This document shows positions 34,985-47,201 of a stretch of 64,000 bases of DNA, one piece after another. Every line of letters begins with the position of its first letter. Position 1 is the stretch's first letter. Source of the stretch: Turnera subulata. Lineage: Eukaryota > Streptophyta > Magnoliopsida > Malpighiales > Passifloraceae. The notes beneath the pieces are model-generated. The model was not told the DNA's origin. It did no database searches and worked only from the letters and a program-made list of their open reading frames with translations. The translations under genes were made by a program, and so were the position numbers. Location: assembly GCA_028386065.3 (NCBI GenBank), contig JAKUCV010005492.1, positions 62,001-126,000 on the forward strand, read 5' to 3'.

Positions 34985-36163
34985 ATAAGAGTCATATATT
35001 CATAAAATCACTTAATAAGGAATTTTATTAAATGATGCTTCTACTACATAAATCAAGATAATTATGAGTAGGCCAAGATCCATATTTCACTACAAGATAA
35101 GTCAGCTTTGGCTGATCACTTATATCATAGTTATTTAAGTAGACAACTCTTGTCAATTACATCTCATGTAACTCTTGGATAGTTGAGTGAACAACACTTG
35201 TTCTTGTCTATCTCACAGACTTAGCTCAACTCCTTGCCTCTAAGTCCTCAATCCTATTGAGAAGACCTAGTTAAGTTCAACCCATAACAAGCAGTTCGGA
35301 TATTACAATTATCCCGTCGCACCTTGCTAGGATAAATATTGGCACCTTGCTTTGGCAAAACCTACCAAGTATTGATCTAAGCAATGATGAGTGCTTATCA
35401 TGGAAGGCAACACAAGAGGAACTTAATTTTTACATCAACATATTATTCCTATACATCTTATGCATGTTTTTGATAAATCATATATTAATGTTTTGTAAAA
35501 TTGGAAACCAAAAATACATAAGAACATCGATGTCGTGAGAATCTGATTCTCCCAACTACTTGGCAGTGTTTAATAACATCGATGTTTAACTCTTGACATC
35601 GATGTTTAACTTGTGATCAAAGACTGACTAGCTCCTCGATCTAGGAAATTTCTTGTGGTGAATAGTGCCCGTACAAGAAGTGAATTGAACTGATTCGATA
35701 ATTCCCAGGAAAGATGGCGTAGCCGATCTCCTAAGACAGAATTATCATTCCAAGATAAATCCCCAAGAAAGACTGGAGAAATAAAGGTTCACTTAAAACC
35801 CAACCACCTAGACAGGACTCACTTGCACAGTGTATTAATTCACAACCTTGCACCTGACAAAGGACGACAATCGTACTAGAACGACAATCGATCTATACGA
35901 AAACCGACAATCGATTTTCCTTGTCGAACTCATTCGACTTACTGCCAAAAACACCTTTATTGATATCACATACCAATCAAGTACTTGTTGTCAAACACTT
36001 TTGACAAAAACAAACCTCAACATATATCACACATACAAAAACAAATTCAACATATCATGAACATGCTACATCACATACAGCATATCATATATATCAATAT
36101 GAGCATATCATACATATGCACAACAAATTCGGTTTAGCGTTTCACAAGAGGCTCCGCCACCAC
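34985..36163 (-). other. Copia-3 leader, with palindrome cluster
   Basis: 1.2-kb region between gag and the 5' LTR, without coding signs. It holds three copies of the palindrome AACATCGATGTT (35523, 35575, 35595; one exact, two with one mismatch) and three copies of CGACAATCG (35865, 35882, 35905). The stretch next to the LTR is rich in CATATCA repeats (about 36020-36120). Confidence 0.6.
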
Positions 36164-37250
36164 TGTTAGTAACCGGACATGCAAACTTGACAATCAAAAT
36201 GCAGCGGAAAGACCCGGTACTCATGGAGGATCCAAGTGAAGCTAACTAAACCGAATAACAATTTTTCGTACCTTGCTTGGTTGAGGTCTTTCACCCAACT
36301 GTAGTGTAGAATCAGCAAGAACCCGACAAGAAATCCGGCTCCTCTACGATATCCACACGAACCGTTGATGACTGCTAGCAACCGTCTCACGATCACTAAC
36401 CCGAGCACTCCCGAACTGCAGTGCTAGCTGCAGAATTTTCGAGAGCTACAAACTAGTGTTTATATGTGCTTCTTTCTTTCTCAAAGAATGAAGTGTGTAA
36501 TCTAAATTGTGTGTGAATGTTGTGTGTGTTGATAATCTGATTATCAAGCCCTATTTATACATACAATTAATGCATAGATTAATGAGACAATGGCCAACAT
36601 CATCATGCATTAACCATCATGATTATACTTTAAGCCTAATCATATCTCCACTATGTCTTAATGCCCCACTAAGCATTAATGGATGCTCCACTAAGCATTA
36701 ATGGGATATGGCATTAATTTTGGTTCAATAATTCTGATAATTAGTGAACCAAATCAGCAAAACGACCCGGTCCAACCATGGTCCACCCACCTGGTCTAAC
36801 CACGGTCCAACCATAGTTCAACCACCAGCTTGAATCAACAGTTCTAAGTGTGTGACCCTGTAGGCATTTGTAACGTTTGACAATAGTTGTAAAATCTCAT
36901 TTTACAATTATAAACAATGAGCGGTGTCTAGCAACACATCATTGCTACCCAAACGACAAGAACAGTACTGATTCATTATGCCTCGGAAACATGTCATCGT
37001 CCTTTCGTCCCATTATCAAGATTAAACAGAAGACATGGAAAATGTCAATCTCGTATATGTTTAATTTTAGTTTCTTGATCCCCGAGTTAACTGTGTAAAA
37101 CCGAATACTCATGATATCACCACATCACATAATCCGAGCGTGGCCACGCATTTAGCAGTTCAACTCTATCAAGAGGCCCATCCGATAATATACCCGTTAT
37201 ATGGGTTGGACGAATCCCTTCTTGATCGATCAAAACCCACTACACATTAC
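36164..37250 (-). repeat. Copia-3 5' LTR, part a
   Basis: Matches 26252 onward; broken after CACATTAC by the LARD-like insertion. The rest of the LTR is at 44883-45320. Confidence 0.9.
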
Positions 37251-39662
37251 TGTCACGCCCCCGCTAAGCGCGACCGGCCAGGTGCCATGTGCACCCATCA
37301 CGTGCCACAAGGCACCCAAAGGCCTTTCATCGACACAACCAAAAGCTCGTTGCCTCTGCTCGGCGGGTCACCAACCAAGAAAATGCGCAGCATAAAAGGA
37401 AGCAACAACAACGAATGCAAAGGCAATAAAGATGATAAAAAGTACCAAGACTCATTTATAAAGACAACTTCACTAGTGTCATTAATTCGTTGCTACAAGG
37501 GGCACTAACTCTTACTTACAATGACACAACCTCCATGTAAAAATAATACAATAATATAATTAAAGAAGACCGACTCGGCAATACCCATCGACCTACTTCC
37601 CATACTCTCATTCTTGCACCTGTAAGACATGGGGAGGAAATAGGAGGGGTGAGTATAAAACTCGGTAAGTAAATAGGCCATGCAAGAAAGCAACCACATA
37701 CTACACACAAGGCTGGACATGGGCAACACACAGTCATGCAACACATACAGTAATGCATAATGCACAAATACCGGGCACTCACGCCATGGAACAAGCACGA
37801 TCGTTTTACTCCTAGCGGCCATCTAGCACCGCAAGGCCCGTCAAATAATCACGACCGTTTTACTCCAAGCGGCCATCTAGCACCGCAAGGCCCGTCAAAT
37901 TATCATCAATATGGTAAGTGCCACATCTTAAGCACTACCTGTGCACCACCTCCCAACTGGCCAGTGGGTCCACAATCACAAGCACAATCAAGGCAAACAC
38001 ATGCCATCCCAAGCACATCAGTGCGATGCCAAACATCAGCACAACAAGTGCAATGCAATGATGCCAACAAGGGCAGCAAGTATTTCCAAGCACACAGCTC
38101 AATCATAATGTACCAACAAGTCACCAATATATCACAATTACGCATAAATAACCAACAAGGCAACAAGTAGCCATGATCAGCCAACAATGGCTAGTTAACC
38201 AACAATGACCAGCAAGGTGACCCCGCACAAATACACACACAGCAAGCACACACAAATGGCCTTTCGCCCAACAAAGGGTGCACAAGCAATCACTACCCGC
38301 ATAACAAACTTACTTACCATCACCTAGGTATTCCTAAACCAATTCCTCTCCTTTATAGCCTTTAGGCCTCTTGGAACCTCAGTCCCTGTTTTAAACACAC
38401 AATTAGACATCACAATCAATCCACAGCAATAATAGCTTGTGAAACACAATCCTACCCACAATACTTATCTTTTCTCAATTCGGGCAGAAGCTGCCCTGCA
38501 CCAACAGAAACTTCACCGAGATTAAACAGGAAGCTACAGGCCGACTCAGCCTTGGTCATAAATATAAAGGATGTATCCCTGTCTCTTAGCTTTCCAGAGA
38601 CACCAAGAACACTCAATTCCAAGCTTTCTAGCTCCAGTTATCGTTCCTATATCAACTCTGGGTCTAGCAGCAGGTCTGCTGCAGAACAGTGAACTTGGAG
38701 AGTGCATAACTCTCTCCGTTCAGCTCCAAAATCCACCAAACCGGTTTCCAACTAACGCTATGGAAGTTAGCTAACTCTGGATTTTGGTTTCACTCAATTC
38801 TAACCGGTGGTTCGGCCGAAATCCCTATTTTAGTGGCCAGGGGTCTGTCTGGCCGAGAGCAGAACCCCTAGGCTCACTTCTCCCCTTTCCCCACTTTTCT
38901 CTCTTTCTCTCTCTCTTTTCTCTCCAGGACCTAGCCACGAATTTAGCTGATAAGAGTGCGGGAGAGGTGCTTGTTTTCACCTCTTAATCCCTGCCCAAGT
39001 AGGTGAGTCACCACCCCAATTGCCACCAATACACAACTAGGTGCCACTTGCACCTAAATTGCCACCTCGTGCTTATTTTCCATCCAATTGGTTTGTGGCA
39101 ACCAACCTGCTAGCTTTCACACCCAAACCACCAGAAGCTTATTATCGAGCCACATGTCTCATCCTAATTGGTCGGTTTGGCCAATTACGTATGTACCCTC
39201 ATCGAGCCCAATTGCGCACCGACGGGCACACCATTGCCCCGGTTGTGCACTATTTCGCACCAAATCGAGCCAACCGATATCTCCATTGGCCAATTGTGCC
39301 TCTAATGAATCTGTTACATCAAGTAATCACATTCCTATCATTTCCGACCATTTATTGGCCCATTAGACAAGTCGAGCAATCGGGACACCAAACTAGGCCA
39401 ACCGTGCCATCGGATCACTACGAACCCACTTGAGTGCACTAGTCCGAGCCTATGCTAACCATTTCATCTCAATCTAACATCAACACATATCACCAAGCCA
39501 TAACCTAACCTATACCAACTTTTACACCAAGAATTTGAACATCCCTCACAAACTCCCGAATATAGTATCCAACCTACACGAACATCACGGGAGGACAAGC
39601 AACACCCGACTCTCTTCATGCAAATACTTCTCTATATTCTAGGGTGCACCTGGGGTATCACA
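37251..39662 (-). repeat. 3' LTR of LARD-like element
   Basis: 2,412 bp. Contains a near-perfect tandem repeat of about 57 bp (about 37795-37905, each with GGCCATCTAGCACCGCAAGG). The segment 38070-38698 is absent from the other LTR. Confidence 0.88.
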
Positions 39663-42600
39663 TCATCCCCTCCTTCAAAGAATTTCGTCCTCGAAATTAG
39701 ATGCCACTATGATCTCAAAGATAACATCAATCCTTATATGTAATTTCCGATCATCTTCTCAAATATACCCATGTGCCGTCCTATTGTTCCTCAATCATTT
39801 CAAGCTCTACCTTTAGTAGATCATTCAACCATAACTCAATCCAGTATATCTCCGACTTGTTTACCTCGAAATCCATACCCAAGTTCTACCTTAGCTTTTA
39901 AATATCTCCCAAATTATGGTACTTCAATTCATCATGCTTTTTGCACTTGTAATTCTCACACCAATCTATTCCACATGCCTTGGCGACTCAATCGTAATCT
40001 GGTAGATTATAGTTCTCTCAACTATCTATCACTTCTGACCACGGTACAAGTGGATAGGCTAAACGGTACTAATGCAAAACTTGCTCAATTCATTCCTTTA
40101 AAGATATTTTCCAAAACAATAATTTGTAAACCATTATAAACTGTGGCGCCACGTAGTCAAAGTAGTAAAACTTGCAATGTACCGTTAGCCTTCTAAATGT
40201 AACCATATATGCCTCCACTTAACTCTTCTCATAACACATCTCTCATTAAGCTACTACAATACATACACCCATTCTCTCTTCAGTAATGGCTTCTACGTCA
40301 TATTCACTCCACTAAAGCGCACTACTGGCACACTACTATGCCAATTGGCCAACAAGGCCAATTACCCCAACGGAGCCACAAATTATACTACTCGCATACT
40401 AGTACTCGCATGAGCACAACAATTATACTAACTAAACTAACAAAATATCCACTAGGACCAATTGGACAACCGTAGGCCCAATTGCTTCTCAAATAAGAGA
40501 GTCGTGCTTTTACTGCATCATTTCGTCTATACCTCAACTTCTTACTACGTCTTTAGATAATTCAAACCCTAATCCTAGTATCATTCACCAAACAGTGCTA
40601 ACCTCATGTGTTTCCTATGACGAGATACCTTAAACTTCTTTTGAATTTAGATAATCACTTATCAAAAAAATATATATAGCTCAATACTCATTTCATGCGC
40701 TTCAACATACTTAGCACTTCAAAATCTAACTCCAAACAATACAAATCTAACTCTAAACAAATCAAAGAGGTTAACTACACTCTTGTGTATACTAATTGTT
40801 CATAATGTTCATAACACATCATCTTCCTTCATTACTACTTCAAACGCTTATAAGGCTTAACATAATCATTATTATACCTTAGTCACAAGCTCTAAACAAA
40901 AACTCCATAATCACAACCTATTCCTTCACACTGTACTCATCCTTAGATAACACAAGATTATCCATTGCACTTTACTTGTGAGTGTCAAGCTACGGCCTAA
41001 AAAATTGCAAACCTACTCTTGTATACTTAGACATCCTCCTCTCAGAAAATTTTCCTCCAATACATCAACTCTTCGCTCCAACTATCTCGATCCAAGGTTG
41101 AACTTAACCCCACTATCATTTACACATCTTTGACTTCACAAGACCAATTATTTCACTTTACCAAATGCTTTATTCTCAGTTTCCCAAACTGCATATGATT
41201 TTATCCGCAAATTTCTTGGCAGTATACCAAGCCATCACAAGACTATCATAACCAATTCAACTTACACCATAGGTACTTAATAAGGTAACAATAGACTTTC
41301 TTCCCCAGCAAGGATGCATAATAAGCATTTCAAATATGAATACCTTATTCACCATGTAGCTATGGACCTTTATATAGTATGAGAAATCTATATATCAAGC
41401 AATAATTTCATATTATCAAAAACCATGTAATACACATGCTCAAATGTAGTTTCAGCAAAATTTTATATATAATACACTTAGTTCAACAACAACATAATCA
41501 TCTCATCGTGTTTCTCTCTTCTCACGATCTAGATCCCCAAAAGACTAAGAAACATATTACCCCCACAGAAACATTTTTCCTCCACACAAAAATCATGTAA
41601 GACAAACACAACACATATTGCAGATAATTCTAAAACATTTACATCTCAAGCCTTCAGCATGCATTACCCCATTAAACATCCATGAAACAAGTGACCTGAA
41701 TCTCATCCAACTCACTATCACCACTCTTATTTGCTCACTCAAGCACCTAAGCTAAATGCACCTAACCATTTATTCCACAGTAATCACGATCTCCAAATTT
41801 TTCCTTCAATTACTAAATCATGTACTTATCATATCTTTAACATATAACATAACTTCATATGTACTCTTACAGATCCATTGTTCATCCACATGACCAGGGA
41901 ATACCTCACAAGCCAACTTTAAAATAAGTATATTATCATGTCACTCTCATCATCAATATCTCTTAATTATTTACCATACTAACACTTTCTATAACTAATA
42001 TCTTAGTTATTATTCCTATCATAAAATGCCATCTTATCTATCACCGAGATCAATTTTAGTTAATCAAACAAACAAGTTACCAAGCACCCAGGGTATATCA
42101 GCAACATCATGTCAATCGGACATATAACATTAAATCTCCAAGCTAACCAAACCAGTGATGACTTTAATTGTAATTATCACCCTTAGATGATTCTCTAATA
42201 TACTAAATAATCAAATTCAAAAACAATTTAAAATTTCATAACCTCTGCCTCAAAGGGAAATTATGTCAAAGTATTAAACACATGCAACTTAAATCCTGAA
42301 GATGCAAACATCCCATACGATTATTCGTAAATTTAGTTATTAAATCATATTAACCTTCATCATCACAGTTCTATTTGATTAAGAACTCAAACTATAACTT
42401 GATCAGACTAAAATAACTTTATAATCCTATACATGTGCATCCTTTAGGCCAAAGGAAACCAAGTTAGTTACCACTTAGCTCTAACCATGTAACCAACCAG
42501 AATGCAAAATTCTAGTTCTAAACACCCTTTCCACATGTATAACGTCTAGGCCTTCCTACATATGAAGTCAGCAACAATTAATTACATATCGGACGTTTCC

Positions 42601-43078
42601 TAAGAAACAGCCATGTCACAAGATTATATTCTCATATCTAGAGCATTTTCCTCCTAGCTTACATCTTTAGGCAATCCACGCATGCTTGTATACTCTTAGT
42701 ATGCTCACAGCCAAAAGGCCTCAACTATATGTTCAGCAAGATTTTAACCATATTTTTCACAATGGAATGTCATATTTTCACAGTCACAAACATAATACAA
42801 CATATAAGATAAACAAAATACAAATTTGTGACACACGTCTCTCACCAACCAACGGTCTCTAACTTGATGGGTACTAGCCACTAGACTCAACACCCTACTG
42901 CCCCTATAGTAAGAACATTACAACCACGATTTGTAATTATATATATTCCACCCATACGACAAATATGACACCTAGCATCCTCACGAAAACATCCTCCACC
43001 ACCACAACTATTACACTCTACGACATAAATGTCAAGACACTAAATTCCTGCAAAATAATCATGCTTTGCTACCACAAC
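39663..43078 (-). other. Interior of LARD-like element, non-coding
   Basis: 3.4 kb, AT-rich, dense in stops on both strands. The one ORF above 100 codons (39771-40139, +) has no recognisable feature and is antisense to the element. Only the decayed pol end near 39663-39710 can be named. Confidence 0.65.
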
Positions 43079-44882
43079 TGTCACGCCCCTGCTAAGCGCG
43101 ACCGGCCAAGTGCCATGTGCACCCATCACGTGCCACAAGGCACCCAAAGGCCTTTCATCGACATAACCAAAAGCTCGTTGCTTCTGCTCGACGGGTCACC
43201 AACCAAGAAAATGCGCAACATAAAAGGAAGCAACAACAACGAATGCAAAAGCAATAAAGATGATAAAAAGTACCAAGACTCATTTATAAAGACAACTTCA
43301 CTAGTGTCATTAATTCGTTGCTACAAGAGAAACTAACTCTTACTTACAATGACACAACCTCCATGTAAAAATAATACAATAATATAATTAAAGAAGACCG
43401 ACTCGGCTATACCCATCGACCTACTTCCCATACTCTCATTCTCGCACCTGTAAGACATGGGGAGGAAATAGGAGGGGTGAGTATAAAACTCAGTAAGTAA
43501 ATAGGCCATGCAAGAAAGCAACCACATACTGCACACAAGGCTGGACATGGGCAACACACAGTCATGCAACACATACAGTAATGCATAATGCACAAATACC
43601 GGGCACTCACGCCACGGAACAAGCACGACCGTTTTACTCCTAGCGGCCATCTAGCACTGCAAGGCCCGTCAAATAACCACGACCGTTTTACTCCAAGTGG
43701 CCATCTAGCACTGCAAGGCCCGTCAAATTATCATCAATATGGTAAGTGCCACATCTTAAGCACTACCTGTGCACCACCTGTGCACCACCTCCCAACTGGC
43801 CAGTGGGTCCACAATCACAAGCACAATCAAGGCAAACACATGCCATCCCAAGCACATCAGTGTGATGCCAAACATCAGCACAACAAGTGCAATACAATGA
43901 TGCCAACAGTGAACTTGGAGAGCGCATAACTCTCTCAGTTCAACTCCAAAATCCACCAAACCGGTTCCCAATTAACGCTATGGAAGTTAGCTAACTCTGG
44001 ATTTTGGTTTCACTCAATTCTAACCAGTGGTTCGACCGGAATCCCTATTTTAGTGGCCAGGGGTCTGTCTGGCCGAGAGCAGAACCCCTAGGCTCACTTC
44101 TCCCCTTTCCCCTCTTTTCTCTCTTTCTCTCTCTCTTTTCTCTCCAGGACCTAGCCACGAATTTAGCTGATAAGAGTGCAGGAGAGGTGCTTGTTTTCAC
44201 CTCTTAATCCCTGCCCAAGTAGGTGAGTCACCACCCCAATTGCCACCAACACACAACTAGGTGCCACTTGCACCTAAATTGCCACCTCGTGCTTATTTTC
44301 CATCCAATTGGTTTGTGGCAACCAACCTCCTAGCTTGCACACCCAAACCACCAGAAGCTTATTCCCGAGCCACATGTCTCATTCTGATTGGTCGGTTTGG
44401 CCAATTACGTATGTACCCTCATCGAGCCCAATTGCGCACCGACGGGCACACCATTGCCCCGGTTGTGCACTATTTTGCACCAAATCGAGCCAACCGATAT
44501 CTCCTTTGGCCAATCGTGCCTCTTATGAATCTGTTACATCAAGTAATCACATTCCTATCATTTCTGACCGTTTATTGGCCCATTAGACAAGTCGAGCAAT
44601 CGGGACACCAAACTAGGTCAACCGTGCCATCGAATCACTACGAACCCACTTGAGTGCACTAGTCCGAGCCTATACTAACCATCTCATCTCAATCTAACAT
44701 CAACATATATCACCGAGCCATAACCGAACCTATACCAACTTTTACACCAAGAATATGAACATCCCTCACAAACTCCCGAATATAGTATCCAACCTACACG
44801 AACGTCACGGTAGGACAAGCAACACCCGACTCTCTTCATGTAAATACTTCTCTATATTCTAGGGTGCACCTGGGGTATCACA
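43079..44882 (-). repeat. 5' LTR of LARD-like element, internally deleted
   Basis: 1,804 bp. Same ends as 37251-39662, but 629 bp are missing at GATGCCAACA|GTGAAC (near 43907), with 4-bp microhomology AACA at the breakpoint. It also has a 12-bp local duplication of GTGCACCACCT (near 43768-43791). Confidence 0.88.
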
Positions 44883-45320
44883 ATTACGTCATATACCCAA
44901 TGATTACCCTTACGTCTACTCAGTTACGAGTGACTAGGAATAATATCAAAGTATACGACTCATATGTTGGGAACCTTGATAATCTCAGGTCTAAAGACAA
45001 TACATATAAGAACCACTAATGACAATCATATAACGTTCCATGTAGGGTTCTTATGTGGGTCGGTCCAGTCCACAAGTTCTCTAACTTGTACCTGTATGTA
45101 GAATTTATATCTCATATAATTCTCAACATACGCTAGTCTTAATTTATTATTACAACCCATCCATAATAATAATCGACTAGGGACATTCAAGATTATAAAA
45201 TATTCTAGGGTTATAAATATGTGCAAGCGTTTATCTCATAAACATATTTATTGGAATAACCTTAATGTATTTACATGACTATGTACAATCATCCAATGAT
45301 TGGCTTTTGGGCATATTACA
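44883..45320 (-). repeat. Copia-3 5' LTR, part b
   Basis: Remainder of the 5' LTR after the LARD-like insertion; starts with the duplicated ATTAC and matches 27347-27784. Confidence 0.88.
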
Positions 45321-45748
45321 CTAGCATAATATATATATCAAATCGATATTAGATAGTTTTCTACTTGAGGAGAGTTCATTTTTTATCGGAGTTCCATGCC
45401 TCACGGACGGCCATAAATATAATGATCTTCAAGCTTGCCCAAAGATATATAGTCATGTTTATCCGATAATAATACTATTTAAAATTAAAAACTTACAACG
45501 CGATTGAGAAATGACTGGCGACCTTGACTTGTGGTTGTAAATTCTATAAAATCAATTAGCAACTGTGTTACCTTGTTTATTTATTTATTTTGGGTGAAAA
45601 AATGAGCGCAACAGATAACCCTTAGTTTGGTTTGGGTGCGCCCACAGCGTCCATAAATAATATTTGCATGAGGGAAGTAGCAGGAGGATCCTTTAAAACA
45701 TAAATTCTGTGCTGCCCTGAGATAGTAAAGATGAGCCAAGTTTTCTTT
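45321..45748. other. No gene recognised
   Basis: AT-rich spacer between Copia-3 and the second Mutator-like element; nothing recognised. Confidence 0.5.
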
Positions 45749-45757
45749 TTTAAACAA

Positions 45758-46944
45758 GGCTTAATAGGGCATTTACCCCTCCAATGTGGCAGCCATTTTG
45801 ATTTTGGCCCACCAATTTTCAAAAATTCGATTTTGCACCTTAAGTTTGGCACTCACCAGAAATTTGAACCCGATCTTCCTATCAACCGGATATTGTGATG
45901 ACATGTCAGTTTTATGACACACCTTAAGTTTTAATTTGTTATTGCCCAGACAGGTAAGTGCCTTTGGAAGTTGGAACAAATTCTCTCATCTAACCCATCT
46001 ACCCGGTCTTTTTCATAAAATAAAAAAAAAATTCAAAAATAAATACTGGTGGCAGTCTCCAATAGGGCTTGCTCCCTTCTGCCTTGTCGTCACTTAAAAG
46101 GTTTTTCCTTTAGAGTTTTGAAGTTAGAAAAATACACAGAAAAAATGGCCATGTAGATTGCAAAAGAAAGCTTGTAAATGTATGGAAATATTAAGAAGTA
46201 GAAGAGTTAAAGTGCAATTAATGTTTTTTTCTAGTAAATTATTTTGTTCAAAATCTATGACCACTCTATGTTTTATGCAGTAAAGATAGGCAAAAATTTA
46301 GTGGGGTGAATTCATATATCACGAAAAAAAAAAGATGAAATCACTAACTTGACAAACTGAAATAGAAAAATTTGGTAGAGAACTAAGTGTATTATACAAT
46401 AAGCCACCGATAATTTTCCACAAAAAAAGCATATCCACCCAAAAAAAATAAGCCAACGAAAATAATTATCACTTTTATCATATTTATCCATAATTGTTGT
46501 AGAAATTTTTTTTAAAGCAGATGTTTAAATGAAGAGGGACTATAACCCTAATGGAGAATATAGGATGTTCTCAACGAAAAAAAAAAAAAGAGGATGGGTG
46601 AGTAGAGGAAGAGAGCTGAAATAAAAAAAAAAAAAAGAGAGTGGTATCAGAGCTGGAATTAATTCGGAATGGAATTAGGTTTTGGTGGATGGGTTTGAGT
46701 AGATGAGTTTGTGCGAGATATGGGAGTCTATGGTGCACTTACTTGGGTGGGTTGGCTTGATAACGAATTAAATCTCTACACGTGTTCTAGAACTGACATG
46801 CCATGATAATATGCCATTGATATGGGAGAATGGGTAAAAAATCCCGGTCGGTGCCAAACTTAAGGTGCAAAATCGAATTTTTTAAATTTGGTGGGCCAAA
46901 ATCAAAATGGCTCCCAAATTGGAGGGGAAATGCCCTTTTAAGCC
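45758..46944. mobile_element. Mutator-like element with long inverted repeats
   Basis: 1,187 bp, flanked by an exact 9-bp duplication TTTAAACAA (45749-45757 and 46945-46953), the TSD length of Mutator-like elements. Terminal inverted repeats of about 165 bp start GGCTTAATAGGGCATTTACC (left) and GGCTTAAAAGGGCATTTCC (right, complemented), and share CCATTTTGATTTTGGCCCAC and TTTTGCACCTTAAGTTTGGC. No transposase is encoded. The interior contains a perfect retroviral-type primer site TGGTATCAGAGC (46642-46653). Confidence 0.85.
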
Positions 46945-46953
46945 TTTAAACAA

Positions 46954-47201
46954 TTCATTAGCTTATGAAGAACAACCATTTTTCTATTCTCTTTTTTTTT
47001 TCTTAGAAAACCTTAGGTCGGTGACCGACGACTTTCTTTCTCACTATAAGTCTCCCAATAAACTTCTTTTCACTTGATTTTTTTCTTCCTAGTTTTACAC
47101 AGTTTTGTTGTTAGTCCCATTTCTGTGGGTTTTTTTTTTTTTTTTCCTTTGAGTCCTTTTTACTTTTGGATGATTCAAATAAGACTATGGGAGTCACAAG
47201 C
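46954..47201. other. No gene recognised
   Basis: T-rich spacer; continues after the solo LTR at 49002. No coding or element signal recognised. Confidence 0.45.

Larger units (their letters stand above)
37251..44882 (-). mobile_element. LARD-like non-coding Gypsy-type element
   Basis: 7.6-kb element in the Copia-3 5' LTR with exact 5-bp duplication ATTAC (37246-37250, 44883-44887). Large LTRs run TGTCACGCCCC..GGGTATCACA. On the minus strand the primer site TGGTAGCAAAGC (about 43064-43075) matches 10 of 12 bases of tRNA-Met, and next to the 3' LTR the sequence can still be read as NFEDEIL (about 39685-39705), the usual end of Gypsy pol. The 3.4-kb interior has no other recognisable domain. This fits a large retrotransposon derivative (LARD) depending on a Gypsy partner. 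Confidence 0.82.
26252..45320 (-). mobile_element. Copia-3, Tnt1-like LTR retrotransposon with two nested insertions
   Basis: Minus-strand Copia element. 3' LTR 26252-27784 (1,533 bp); 5' LTR 36164-37250 plus 44883-45320. Both LTRs run TGTT..TTACA on the plus strand and show roughly 3% difference by eye over the first 500 bp. A 3.2-kb solo LTR interrupts gag (31241-34455) and a LARD-like element interrupts the 5' LTR (37251-44882). Purine-rich AAGTGGGAGATTATTAG precedes the 3' LTR; TGGTGGCGGAGC next to the 5' LTR matches 9 of 12 bases of the tRNA-Met primer site. Flanking pentamers TTATA (left) and CTAGC (right) do not match. Confidence 0.88.

Noticed and set aside
39771..40139. 122-codon plus-strand ORF in the LARD interior
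   Set aside because: Antisense to the element and without recognisable features; stops are dense all around it.
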